NCBI GenBank assembly: GCA_943704425.1
Contig: CALSCP010001142.1
Location: 1 to 28,790, forward strand
Reading direction: 5' to 3'
From: Ministeria vibrans ATCC 50519
Taxonomy: Eukaryota; Opisthokonta; Filasterea
Length of the DNA: 28,790 bases
Part shown: positions 1 to 8,310 of the stretch, piece by piece
Layout: every line of letters starts with the position of its first letter
How positions within the stretch are numbered: position 1 is the first letter of the stretch
Notes under the pieces: generated by a model
The model's input: only the letters and a program-made list of their open reading frames with translations
Database searches by the model: none
What the model was told of the DNA's origin: nothing
Made by a program: the position numbers and the translations under genes

Positions 1-26
1 CCCTAACCCTAACCCTAACCCTAACC
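1..26. repeat. Telomere, CCCTAA repeats (C-strand)
   Basis: The window starts with four complete CCCTAA units and a partial fifth. CCCTAA reading 5'->3' at the left end is the orientation expected of the C-rich strand at a true left chromosome end, so base 1 lies in or at the edge of a TTAGGG-type telomere. Only 26 bases are present, so the full telomere length is unknown. Confidence 0.93.
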
Positions 27-587
27 GAGACATGAACTTTACGATTGTATTCAGACGTTTAACACATACTCAAGCAGCTTATGGGGCCCACTCGGAATAC
101 ATCGCGATCCTCAACACACACATCAAACACAAAAACACACAAGAGGATACTACAAGCAACACCAAAGAACAAAATATATGCCAAAACAACACACAATATC
201 AAAACAAACAATCACGAACACTAAGAAAACAACACAGTCACACACAAAAGTAATAAAAAGCGCCACACTAACAAACACAACGTGCTCAGCAGGCACTCAA
301 AGCCACAAAGACTCATGTCAAAGCTCAAATGACTGAACCGCACCATCCAAGCTCAAACTTCATCGATTGCAACCAAGAACACCCAACCAAACGCCACCAC
401 CACCACCTTGGCCAGCCAACACTGCCACTACCATGCCAGCATCCACCGCCACAGTCCCACCGTCCGACATCAGCAACAAACTCAGACTCTATCTGCCGCA
501 ACAGAAAATCTTCGTTTGGCCCACATCTCATACCACGTCACCATGTCTTTCACAACATTCGACGCCATCTTTTTCAGACGAACACAA
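27..587. other. Subtelomeric A+C-rich spacer
   Basis: From about 90 to 600 the plus strand is strongly enriched in A and C (about 80% in the stretch 121-180), with many CA-rich words. The bias has the same sign as the telomeric C-strand. Short open frames occur here only because of the skew, and I see no convincing gene. Confidence 0.6.
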
Positions 588-604
588 CCCTAACCCTAAC
601 CCTA
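588..604. repeat. Interstitial telomeric repeat, left of first gene
   Basis: Nearly three CCCTAA units in the same orientation as the terminal telomere end at 604, seven bases before the ATG at 612. This may be a remnant of an older chromosome end, or a telomeric-repeat promoter element like the telo-boxes known upstream of some eukaryotic genes. Confidence 0.85.
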
Positions 605-611
605 TTCTGAA

Positions 612-1337
612 ATGGACGACTCGTCGCGTGAACGCCCTCGTGCCTCCTCCGCCGATGCCGAGCCCGTCGCCACTACCCCCGCTGTGATATTCAAGCCTCT
701 ATTTGAGCAACTGACCAGCTTCGCCGCTGCTGTGCGAAAGCAAGCCATTACTGCGGTGCGCGACATTGCCAAGACCAAGAAGACGCTGGGAAAGCTTGCT
801 GAGCTCAACGCAACGCAGACTATTCCCAAATCCTTGCGTATTACGGTTTCCCTTGAGCTCTCTTCCCGCAACGGCCTTGAGGAGACCGCCACGCAAACAA
901 CCAACGCCGCTCTCGCCGCAAAATCAGAATGCGAACGCACCATGCTCCGACTTATTTGCGCGTTCCGTCAAAAGGAGCTTTCTTCTGCACAGCAGTCACT
1001 AGACGAGTGGCCGAACACCCTCCGTGCTCGGTTCCAAGAGTACACCGACACCTTCAAGCGCTACCTTACCCAAACCTTCGAGTCAACGAGCACCGTCAGC
1101 GCCCTCGAAGGCATGGGTAGTGCTGTCGATACGCTTCTTGCGCAGCAAACCGACGCGATTCTCCTGGCTGTCTTTCAAGAGACGCACAAACTTTTCGACG
1201 ACGACATTGCCCGGCTAGAGGATGTGATGGTGGAGGAGGAGGAGAAGCAGATGGCGCGAGTCGCTCGCTGGCAACATCGGCTGTTCGTGGACACCATCGA
1301 GTCGTCCGGCGACTACGAGTTTTCCCGTGCGCTTTAG
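612..1337 (+). CDS. Uncharacterised subtelomeric helical protein, 241 aa
   Basis: An intronless frame of 241 codons whose GC-rich, evenly coding-like composition contrasts with the flanking A+C-rich and AT-rich DNA. The protein is predicted from its pattern to be almost entirely alpha-helical. It has a basic, Ser/Arg/Ala-rich N-terminus (residues 1-25), long amphipathic stretches (about 30-190), and an acidic run VMVEEEEK near residue 205. I see no signal peptide, membrane segment or known catalytic motif, and I do not recognise the family. The start is the first ATG after the internal telomeric run, 7 nt downstream of it. Telomeric words also lie 260 bp beyond the stop, so the gene is bracketed by telomeric sequence less than 1.7 kb from the chromosome end. 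This position suits an expanding subtelomeric family, which is inference. Confidence 0.6.
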   Translation: MDDSSRERPRASSADAEPVATTPAVIFKPLFEQLTSFAAAVRKQAITAVRDIAKTKKTLGKLAELNATQTIPKSLRITVSLELSSRNGLEETATQTTNAALAAKSECERTMLRLICAFRQKELSSAQQSLDEWPNTLRARFQEYTDTFKRYLTQTFESTSTVSALEGMGSAVDTLLAQQTDAILLAVFQETHKLFDDDIARLEDVMVEEEEKQMARVARWQHRLFVDTIESSGDYEFSRAL

Positions 1338-1597
1338 GAGCGTATGCCCGAGCTGCCTTGCTGCAGGCTGTAGGGTGAAGTGGGAGGGTGATTGTTGAAA
1401 TTCCAGTCTCTGGGCATTTTCCTTTTCGACTTTGTTACTTTTTCTGTCAAAAGAATTTTCCATTCCACTCTTCCACTTGCGTGTTACAAATGCAGCACGC
1501 TCGACCGTTTTTTGCGCGAGTTACGACAAGGACCTCAACGAGCAAGGTCAAGTGTTCTCGAACATCACAGGCAGCAAAAAATTGTGCTGATGGCGTA

Positions 1598-1611
1598 CCT
1601 AACCCTAACCC
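1598..1611. repeat. Interstitial telomeric repeat, right of first gene
   Basis: The run CCTAACCCTAACCC has the same orientation as the terminal telomere. With 588-604 it brackets the 241-aa gene. Confidence 0.75.
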
Positions 1612-1615
1612 ATGA

Positions 1616-1911
1616 AACCATAATTAGTTTTGTCCCTCATCAGGCTTCATGATTCAATGACTGGCCAGTGGCCACTGAGGCTCTATGATTTCTAATAGCC
1701 GGTCGTGACGATGAGCAAGTCAGCTTTTCTTCGCAACAACTCGTCGTCTCGTAACCTTTAAGGAACCATAATTGGTTTTGTCCCTCATCAGGCTTCATGA
1801 TTCCATGACTGGCCAGTGGCCACTGAGGCTCTATGATCTCTGATAGCCGGTCGTGACGATGAGCAAGTCAGCTTTTCTTCGCAACAACTCGTCGTCTCGT
1901 AACCTTTAAGG
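1616..1911. repeat. 148-bp tandem duplication (two copies)
   Basis: Copy 1 spans 1616-1763 and copy 2 spans 1764-1911. They sit head to tail with about four to five substitutions and no length change. Each unit contains two overlapping perfect palindromes, ACTGGCCAGT and CAGTGGCCACTG (1660-1677 in copy 1), and ends in AACCTTTAAGG. Neither copy has a long open frame. The high identity implies a recent duplication or ongoing homogenisation. Confidence 0.92.
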
Positions 1912-2130
1912 AGTTATAAGTAAGTTATAAGTCAAACTTTTTTTTCCTTTTCCTCGTCTCATATCATTCAATCTGCTATTTGAGTTTCTGACATGGCTGA
2001 GCCCAGTAAACGTCCTGCGTCCCCTTGAGTCAAGTGTAAAATTTCCACTAATTTTTCAGTTCAAACGAGACATTGTGAGTGCATTTCATCAACCTATAAT
2101 TATTGCACTTTACAAAATTAATACTTATAT

Positions 2131-3156
2131 TTACCAAAACATATACCAAGGGCGACGGCTTTTGACAATAACGATGCGTTGGATAACCTGTGGCTTGGGC
2201 GGGTTCCGTTTGAGCTCCTCGAGCTGCTCGTTGAGTCGCTGTATCTCCTCCTCGGACTCCTTGTGGGCCAATTGCGCCTGCGCCGTATCACGCATGTCCT
2301 TTTGCTTTATCTCTTCGGTTTCGCGCAAGGCCTGCCGACGCATCTCGATGGTTTTTTCGATGTCGGCTTGAAGCGTGCGGTGGCGCGCATCCGCCTCGCG
2401 TTGAGCTTCCTCCATTTTTTGCGCGTACATTTCCTCCATGAGCTTCTCGTCTTTCGCCATTTGCGACATTTTCGTCGCGTACTCGCGCAGAATGGTGTTG
2501 AATGAGCGTGTGTCGATATCATCAACCTTATCCACCGCAAGCGTGGAGAAGGGAACAGTGTTGAGGAACTCTCGCACGTTCTCCGTCATGTGGTCTGGAG
2601 GAAGAACGTTGGACTTGCCAAAAAGGGACTGTTCCTTTGGAAGAAGCAGGAAATGCTCCGTCGAACGCGTCGTGCAGCCCAGCAGGTAGGTGATGAGCGT
2701 CTTCTCGAGAACATCGTCGCACTGCTGCACAATTCTTTCATACAGCTTCAAACCGACGGAGTTGATGATGATTGCGAACGGGATTTGCTGATCGTTGCGC
2801 TTGACTGCTTCAAGAATGACTCGAATAGTGGTCGCATCCTGAGGTGACACTCGACCTTGCTTCAGGCTCACCACAAAGACGATGCGATAGCGGCCGCCCC
2901 TTTTCAGTGCCTCGGTAATGACTCGACCGGCCTCCTCTCGTTGCTCAGGGTTGTCCAAGCCCGGCGTATCGCCCAAGACCTCAGTAGGGCTCACATGATG
3001 AAGCTGCAGCGAGCGAGTCAAGCCGGTAAGGTATGCATCCTTCTTGGCGCCACTGTCGAAAATCACCCGCCCAGCCATTGCATTGACAAGTGCAGTTTTT
3101 CCGACACCGGGACTTCCCGCAAAAATAGTCGTGCAAACGTCGTCGGTAGCAACCAT
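2131..3156 (-). CDS. AIG1/GIMAP-like GTPase A, 341 aa
   Basis: A single-exon P-loop GTPase. Visible motifs are G1 GSPGVGKT (residues 14-21), a Thr-rich G2 region around residue 44, and G3 DTPG (63-66). These are followed by the AIG1-family block GGRYRIVFVVSLKQGRVSPQD, given here as positions 86-106, which matches the hydrophobic strand plus the R-F/V-T/S-x-x-D box of plant AIG1 and animal GIMAP proteins. The G4 position reads IINSVG, so the usual N/TKxD is not present. Residues 230-320 form a charged coiled coil, and the protein ends in a hydrophobic aromatic tail, KSRRPWYMFW. AIG1 proteins act as membrane-associated scaffolds in immunity and vesicle traffic, but the substrate here is unknown. 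The gene is transcribed away from its paralogue at 3576-4550 across a 419-bp spacer. Confidence 0.82.
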   Translation of the reverse strand: MVATDDVCTTIFAGSPGVGKTALVNAMAGRVIFDSGAKKDAYLTGLTRSLQLHHVSPTEVLGDTPGLDNPEQREEAGRVITEALKRGGRYRIVFVVSLKQGRVSPQDATTIRVILEAVKRNDQQIPFAIIINSVGLKLYERIVQQCDDVLEKTLITYLLGCTTRSTEHFLLLPKEQSLFGKSNVLPPDHMTENVREFLNTVPFSTLAVDKVDDIDTRSFNTILREYATKMSQMAKDEKLMEEMYAQKMEEAQREADARHRTLQADIEKTIEMRRQALRETEEIKQKDMRDTAQAQLAHKESEEEIQRLNEQLEELKRNPPKPQVIQRIVIVKSRRPWYMFW

Positions 3157-3575
3157 CTTTAGTACCGGTATAAAATTATGGGAATTAGTATCAAAATAAA
3201 ACTGAAATCAAAATAATACTAGTACACCATAATAAATGAAAGAAAAAATCGGCAAAAAAATGACTTTTCGACAAAGATAACAATAATAATTAAAATATTT
3301 CCGTCCTTGTTGACGAAAAAACTCTCTCGACCTCTCTCTCGACCTCTCTCTCTTGGCGTTCTCTGCCCAATGAGACCTAACTCGCTCACCCACTGTAGCC
3401 GATAGACAATAATTAAGAGTCTCAGAAGCAAACAGCTCTTTTCTCTCTCGTAGTTCTCTCTCGCGACAAGACAGTGAATTTTTCAAAAAAATACATTCAA
3501 TGATTGATCGCAATCGAACATAACTCACTTTTTTTCACACCTTTCTGATTTCTTTCAGCTTAAACTCGTCGATCA
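3157..3575. promoter_or_regulatory. Divergent promoter region between the two GTPases
   Basis: A 419-bp AT-rich spacer separates the two GTPase start codons, so it must hold both 5' regions. It contains a pyrimidine-rich tract with the phrase CGACCTCTCTCT repeated in tandem at about 3325-3355. No clear TATA box or gene is visible. The shared promoter is inferred from gene orientation. Confidence 0.45.
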
Positions 3576-4550
3576 ATGACAGTCATCGATAATCAAAACA
3601 CCGCGGTCGTCGGCCCCGCTGGGGCGGGCAAGAGCTTGGTGTTGAACAACCTGGTGAAGAAGACGGTGTTTGAAAGCGGAGGCTCCGTCGGCACGGGACG
3701 AACTACCAAGTGCCAAGTACACACGCAGGCCAACGGGAATTCTTGGGTTGACGCGCCGGGTCTCAACGACATTGCTATGCGCAAAGAGTGTGCCGTGGAG
3801 ATAAAAAAGGCGCTCTCTCGCGGTGGTCTCTACCGCCTCATTGTGGTGATCTCACTGGCAACTGGTCGCTTGACCGGCGAAACAGTGGAGACGGTGCAGC
3901 GCGTCTGGGATGCCATGCCGGCCGGATTCCCAGTGGGCGTCATTGTGAACCAAGTTGTTGGCAACATGGACGATGTGCCCTATGACTCGATTGTGAAGCA
4001 GCTGTTCGTCGACCGCGACGTCGCTCACGTCCATTGGTGTGCAATTCCATACACGGAGGCGTGGGAAGAGGAAGAAAACGTGATGGGCGATGAGGAGCTG
4101 CAGCGCACCCTTGAAAACTTCGTCAATACGATTCCTTTTACTCGTCTTGACGCTGACGACGTTGGTCCAATCAATGACAAGACTGTTGAGGAATTGGAAG
4201 AGGAAGCTGCCAAAGCCGTGGCAGCTAAGGCGGCGAAGATGGAGAAGAAGGATCGCGAGCTGGAGGAGGCAGCACGCCGGGAAAAGGCGGAACAAGACCG
4301 CAGGGAGGCGGCAGATCTGGAGAAGAAACGCAAGGAGGAAAAAGCAACGGAGCAAGAGCGTCAAACCAAGACGCAGGCGGAAAAAGCCGCGACTGCTAAC
4401 GCCCAACAACATCTCGCCTCTACAAACGCGCAGACGGCAAAGAAGGCGCAGTTGAACACGGATATTGAAGAGGCGGCCAAATCTCCCCCACCAATCGTCG
4501 AGGTTATATATCAGCGCAAAAAACGCCGTTGGTATGAATTTTTATTATAG
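3576..4550 (+). CDS. AIG1/GIMAP-like GTPase B, 324 aa
   Basis: An intronless paralogue of GTPase A. G1 is GPAGAGKS (residues 13-20). The segment GTGRTTKCQ (39-47) matches the AIG1 G2 region, where a Thr is followed by C-Q. G3 is DAPG (59-62), followed by GGLYRLIVVISLATGRLTGE, the AIG1-specific strand and box. The G4 position reads VNQVVG, again lacking N/TKxD. From residue 205 the chain is a long, very charged Glu/Lys/Ala coiled coil, clearly longer and more repetitive than in GTPase A. It ends in KKRRWYEFLL, equivalent to the tail of GTPase A. The two proteins may pair through the coiled coils or tails, which is inference. The start is the first in-frame ATG, 30 residues before the first conserved strand-turn region ends. 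Confidence 0.82.
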   Translation: MTVIDNQNTAVVGPAGAGKSLVLNNLVKKTVFESGGSVGTGRTTKCQVHTQANGNSWVDAPGLNDIAMRKECAVEIKKALSRGGLYRLIVVISLATGRLTGETVETVQRVWDAMPAGFPVGVIVNQVVGNMDDVPYDSIVKQLFVDRDVAHVHWCAIPYTEAWEEEENVMGDEELQRTLENFVNTIPFTRLDADDVGPINDKTVEELEEEAAKAVAAKAAKMEKKDRELEEAARREKAEQDRREAADLEKKRKEEKATEQERQTKTQAEKAATANAQQHLASTNAQTAKKAQLNTDIEEAAKSPPPIVEVIYQRKKRRWYEFLL

Positions 4551-5007
4551 GTTAATGCAATGCACTTATACAATGATCTGTTTGAACTGGAAATTGGAAA
4601 ATCAATCAGTGGAAATTGGAAAACATTTTTCAGCAGCGCTGGCTCGGAAACGAATCACATTCTTTCGACGTCTAGGAGTGACTAACTCCAGAGTCTAATT
4701 TGTCTAAACCTTTAAAGTCATCATGATTCATGGGATATATAAGAAGAATGGCGAGGTTACGTGACAGAGTGTTTGGAAAAATACGACTAGAGTTGTTTTA
4801 CAGTTTTACCTCTTAAACTTGCCTTGTATACACTATCCCTTTAACTGTGCTACATTTATCAAATGCATGAGAATTATCTAGACAGTGATAAAGCATATGT
4901 TTGGTATCTATGGGAAAAATACCAAAATAGTATAATATAGCACAATATAGCAGTTTTTTTGCGTCGCATGATTTCTCAGTCGACCCAAATTGGAAAAGAC
5001 CAAATTT
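4551..5007. other. AT-rich intergenic spacer
   Basis: This is the 3' flank of GTPase B and the 5' flank of tRNA-Ser. A TATATAAG word lies near 4736 and A/T-rich words near 4925-4955. I see no gene and no other structure. Confidence 0.4.
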
Positions 5008-5113
5008 GACGGAGTGGCCGAGCGGTTAAGGCGCGTGACTGCTATCTACTTGCAAAAGTAGGGAGAGTTATCACGTATCATTTGATGCGAGGGTTCGAAT
5101 CCCTTCTCCGTCG
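5008..5113 (+). tRNA. tRNA-Ser(GCT) with 25-nt intron
   Basis: The acceptor arm GACGGAG pairs with CTCCGTC and the discriminator is G. The D arm GCC/GGC contains a box A word, TGGCCGAGCGG. Anticodon stem CGTGA pairs with TCACG. The loop begins CTGCTA, giving anticodon GCT (5041-5043). A 25-nt insertion (5045-5069) sits exactly after position 37, the canonical eukaryotic intron site. A long variable arm with an ATCA/TGAT stem is typical of serine tRNA, and box B is GGTTCGAATCC. The variable arm and the anticodon together make the assignment firm. It decodes AGC/AGT. Confidence 0.95.
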
Positions 5114-5122
5114 TTTTTTTTT
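5114..5122 (+). terminator. Pol III terminator of tRNA-Ser
   Basis: A run of nine T residues starts at the first base after the tRNA 3' end, a standard RNA polymerase III stop. Confidence 0.9.
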
Positions 5123-5211
5123 GGATTCTACTGTTTTAATTCTGTTGCCCTCATCTTTTTGACTTTACTTTTCTTTTTTGCTTTTAACATCTTCTTTTTT
5201 ACTTTTATCTA

Positions 5212-5353
5212 TAAATGGGTTGTGTATTCTTCTTCTTATAAATAATACTAGCTAAAATATTGGTTTTTATACCTTTTTTTTCTTCCATTTTAGAAAAAAA
5301 AACAAAAAAAAATTGTTTTGCAATAATAATAATAATAATAAAAATAATAATAA

Positions 5354-5384
<31 letters not shown>

Positions 5385-5455
5385 AAGAAGAAGAAGAAGA
5401 ATACAACGATTACAACCCATATAATAATAAGAAGAAGAAGAATACAACCCATTTA
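5212..5455. mobile_element. Inverted-repeat (MITE-like) element, about 244 bp
   Basis: The left end begins TAAATGGGTTGT, continues GTATTCTTCTTCTTAT, and is mirrored at the right end by AAGAAGAATACAACCCATTTA. The arms are about 35 nt and differ mainly by microsatellite slippage. The interior is an A-rich tract plus AAT and AAG repeats and holds no coding potential. A second partial right-end copy sits inside at 5395-5420. The same end sequence recurs as a short insertion at 14336-14360. These properties suit a small non-autonomous element, but target-site duplications are not clear and slippage could exaggerate the resemblance. Confidence 0.45.
5322..5402. repeat. AAT and AAG microsatellites
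   Basis: (AAT)n with an interruption at 5322-5355 is followed by about fifteen AAG units to 5401. Confidence 0.9.
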
Positions 5456-5509
5456 GTAAAAACCTGAAAAATAAATTTTGGATTTTGGGCGAGTCGAGTG
5501 TGTACTTGT

Positions 5510-5740
5510 TTAATAAAATGACAAGACGTATTGGCAATCACCGTCACCAGCGCCCGATCGATCCTCTCTTCTTGTCAGGAAAGATATCTGCTCATAGACC
5601 TCTCGGATACTGGGGATCGTCGACGACAACGGGGTCTGGGGTACGGGTACTACTGGCCCGTCATGGTGTGCACGGGGATGTGGGATCACACGATTCATAA
5701 CTATGCCAGCGTGCGCATTTCCCGCGAACATCCAATTCAT
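5510..5740 (-). CDS. Possible terminal exon or small ORF, 76 aa
   Basis: A minus-strand frame starts with ATG at 5740 and stops at 5510. It encodes a mixed, non-repetitive sequence including NAHAGIVMNRVIPHPRAHHD and VYEQISFLTRREDRSGAGDG, and its base composition is clearly richer in GC than its surroundings. It lies downstream, on the same strand, of the exon chain at 6285-7520 and could be the last exon of that gene. A possible acceptor AG sits just before the AAAATG at 5740. I do not recognise the product. The opposite strand also has an open frame here, so the strand is not fully settled. Confidence 0.3.
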   Translation of the reverse strand: MNWMFAGNAHAGIVMNRVIPHPRAHHDGPVVPVPQTPLSSTIPSIREVYEQISFLTRREDRSGAGDGDCQYVLSFY

Positions 5741-6284
5741 TTTCTTGGGGTTGAGTTTTCATGTTAGTCTACCGGCCTGCACACGCTGTGTATGTTACAT
5801 GGGGTCAACGATGTCGATTGTTAGCTAAGTAGCACACGTTTCAAATTTGCTATTCAGTAATGTATTTTTTTGTTTCCATTATTTCAATGCTAAAGTGTAT
5901 TGCTAAAGTGTATTCAGGAACAACATCAATTCGGTATACACTCTAATTTGCCTTCGGGTAAACATTCATTTTCTTTTCACCTACACAAGGAGAAAATAAT
6001 AAAAATCAGTCCATCGAAAAAACAAACAATGAAAAGAAAACAAATTCTGAACGGAAAAAGATCAGATAGCCATTGATGACATTGCACATGGACCAGACAG
6101 AGCGGCGGAAACTCGGTGGCAAGCCAAATGAATGGTGTGCCAGAGAGAACACTTGAAAGTGGAGAGCAAAACGCAAACACACTCCCCCCACTCTGTCCGC
6201 TCACGTCCATGTTTCCAACTCGTCTTATTGCTTCATCCCATCTTCACTCCTTGGCCACACAAATCCAAAACACCCAGTTCCTAC

Positions 6285-7520
6285 CTGTGTTTTTCGGCGA
6301 ACGGCTGATCTCGAGCGAACCAATACTTCTTCTACACGAACATACATTCATTTAAAAAAGACAAGGACAAAAACACATGACACAAACACAGAAAATAAAA
6401 TGCAAACACACACAAAACAAAACATGGTTGTGTATCAGAAGAGTAATTCCACTCATCGCATTTGCCTGCATAGAAGCATAGAAAACGGTTGATCTCTTGT
6501 TGGGATTATTCATTCATCAGGTACACATGGTATTTTAAAAAAAATTATTAAGGTTGCTATTACACAACGACACTTACACATGACGACGCGATTGCCTGTG
6601 CCTGCTCCCGTTTCGCTACTGCGCGTAGTTTAGACCCATTGTAGAACTGTAACAAATCAAATTTTCAGTCATAGTAAAACAACAAAACGCAAAAACACAA
6701 AGAAGATGGGATGTAATTCATCAGGAAAACATTTTTTCACATGACTAACTTCGACATGAGCTGAGTTATTAGGTTTCGTCACTTGATACAAAAATACTAT
6801 TCGATAATAACTCTCAAACGTTCGTACCAGCCATTCACCGCTTTTTTGTTGCGCGAATCACACGGGAAGTGCGTCCTGGAGAGTAACTTGTGCCCAAGAT
6901 ACATACAGCTCCAGCTGCCGCAAACTTAACACGCTACAGATCGAGAGAGAAAAAATACTAATTTAATATGGGTTTGAGCCCTGGACAACTATACAAAGTC
7001 GAATCGTGAAAACAAACTTCGATAATACAATTGATAATTATAAAATCTGTTGGAGAAAATCTTACGTGTTCTGACGCGTAAGTGCTCAATTCGATATGGA
7101 AATAATGTCTGATTTGCCGATGTCTATGGACGTGAAAAAATCAAAACGAGGCACACGTAGCAAATGATAATGAACCGACAAAGATTTGAAAGAATCAGCA
7201 ATAGAAGAATAAGTGTGTTATGTCTCATTGAGCCGAAGCTCTCTGAAGTAGCAAATATATTATGTTAAACATCATTTTCTTTCAGACACACATTTACACA
7301 CACTCAAGACCACACTCAACGAGCATACCAGCAAAATGTGTCGTCTACTCGCGCTACAACACAGTTTCTACACAAACGTCTTGGGTGAATACACAAAACA
7401 AAGACGAAAATAATACGAAAATCACATCAGGAAAGTCACAGCAACATACACAAAACAATCCTTACCTGTATTCGTGTTCAAATATCGATTTGATGGCATT
7501 CCACACCGCATTTTGTAGTC
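6285..7520 (-). CDS. Putative multi-exon gene, product unknown
   Basis: Seven short minus-strand segments have splice signals at both ends and compatible phases: 7466-7520, 7329-7353, 7066-7123, 6839-6924, 6578-6646, 6424-6465 and 6285-6331. Strong donors include CAG|GTAAGG (7466), CAC|GTAAGA (7066), TGT|GTAAGT (6578) and CAG|GTAGGA (6285). Weaker ones are at 6839 and 6424. The joined reading frame has no stop and includes NAVWNAIKSIFEHEYSASRR, FYNGSKLRAVAKREQAQAIA and KKYWFARDQPFAEKHR. Introns are T-rich. The 5' end probably continues above 7700, where 7740-7820 encodes FPLAAALSIEYKLTTHRHLL before a GTAAGC donor, but that join is out of phase as drawn. The 3' end may continue at 6170-5980 and 5740-5510. 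I do not recognise the family. The gene appears to be divergent from LIN-7. Confidence 0.4.
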
Positions 7521-7820
7521 CTACAAAAAGTTGGAAAATGTGAGAAAATAAAAAGAACGAAAAGGAAAGTAAAAACAAAATGCAAATAAAAGTGCCATCA
7601 GAGACAAAGTTCGTTCATAACATGTATTTCAATGTTCAAACAAGAGGTGTCAGATTAAAGGTAGAGAACTTCTGTTCTCATTTCATCATTTGGCAAAGAA
7701 AAAAATCAAATGAGAGAGAAGAAAAGACGTGGTGCTTACAAGAGGAACGGAGAGCACGCAGAAGATGGCGATGCGTGGTCAACTTGTACTCGATGGAAAG
7801 CGCCGCTGCGAGCGGGAAGG

Positions 7821-7821
<1 letters not shown>

Positions 7822-7870
<49 letters not shown>
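7822..7870. repeat. Poly(T) tract of 49 nt (poly(A) on minus strand)
   Basis: An uninterrupted run of 49 T. On the minus strand it directly follows a GC-rich stretch (8034-7871) that contains the frame starting MRIRNVFLPRPRDTFSSFLR, so it resembles a retroposed 3' tail. It could equally be simple homopolymer expansion inside an intron. Confidence 0.9.
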
Positions 7871-8310
7871 CCTCATCGGCCGCTCGTGTGCAAAGTTCCC
7901 AAACGGATCGCTTCATTCCGTGTCCACCATCAAGACACAAGTCCCGTTGTGAATGGTCCCACGCAAACGGCAGGTCGTAGAAACGAGGAGAAAGTGTCGC
8001 GTGGACGGGGCAAGAAAACATTGCGAATGCGCATCACCGATTCACTGCCCGTGCACCATACAGAGTCGAACTAGGGCGAGGCATACTTCACCAAAAGTTG
8101 CACGAAGGAGCAACCGTAGAGGCAAACGAAGAGGCTGAAATATTCTGATTTTTTGATTTTTCTGAAAAGTGAAAAGTGAATTCGTAGTGAAAAAATTTGA
8201 AGCAGATCATCTTTTGACTTTTTAATATTCAAATTTACTCATTAAACGCGCTTGGTCACCCTAGTCCTTACGCTTCCTGCCTAGTGCCTACTGTCACCAC
8301 AATATAACCA

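Noticed and set aside
329-687. Overlapping plus-strand open frames rich in His/Pro/Thr in the subtelomere
   Set aside because: They result from the A+C-biased composition, overlap one another in several frames and show no family signal or consistent codon use.
5205-5537. Minus-strand frames made of Leu, Phe and Ile runs
   Set aside because: These are translations of the AAT/AAG microsatellites and the A-rich interior of the inverted-repeat element.
6960-6990. T-arm-like word GGGTTTGAGCCC on the plus strand
   Set aside because: No upstream box A or matching acceptor and anticodon stems, so it is probably a chance inverted repeat in an intron.
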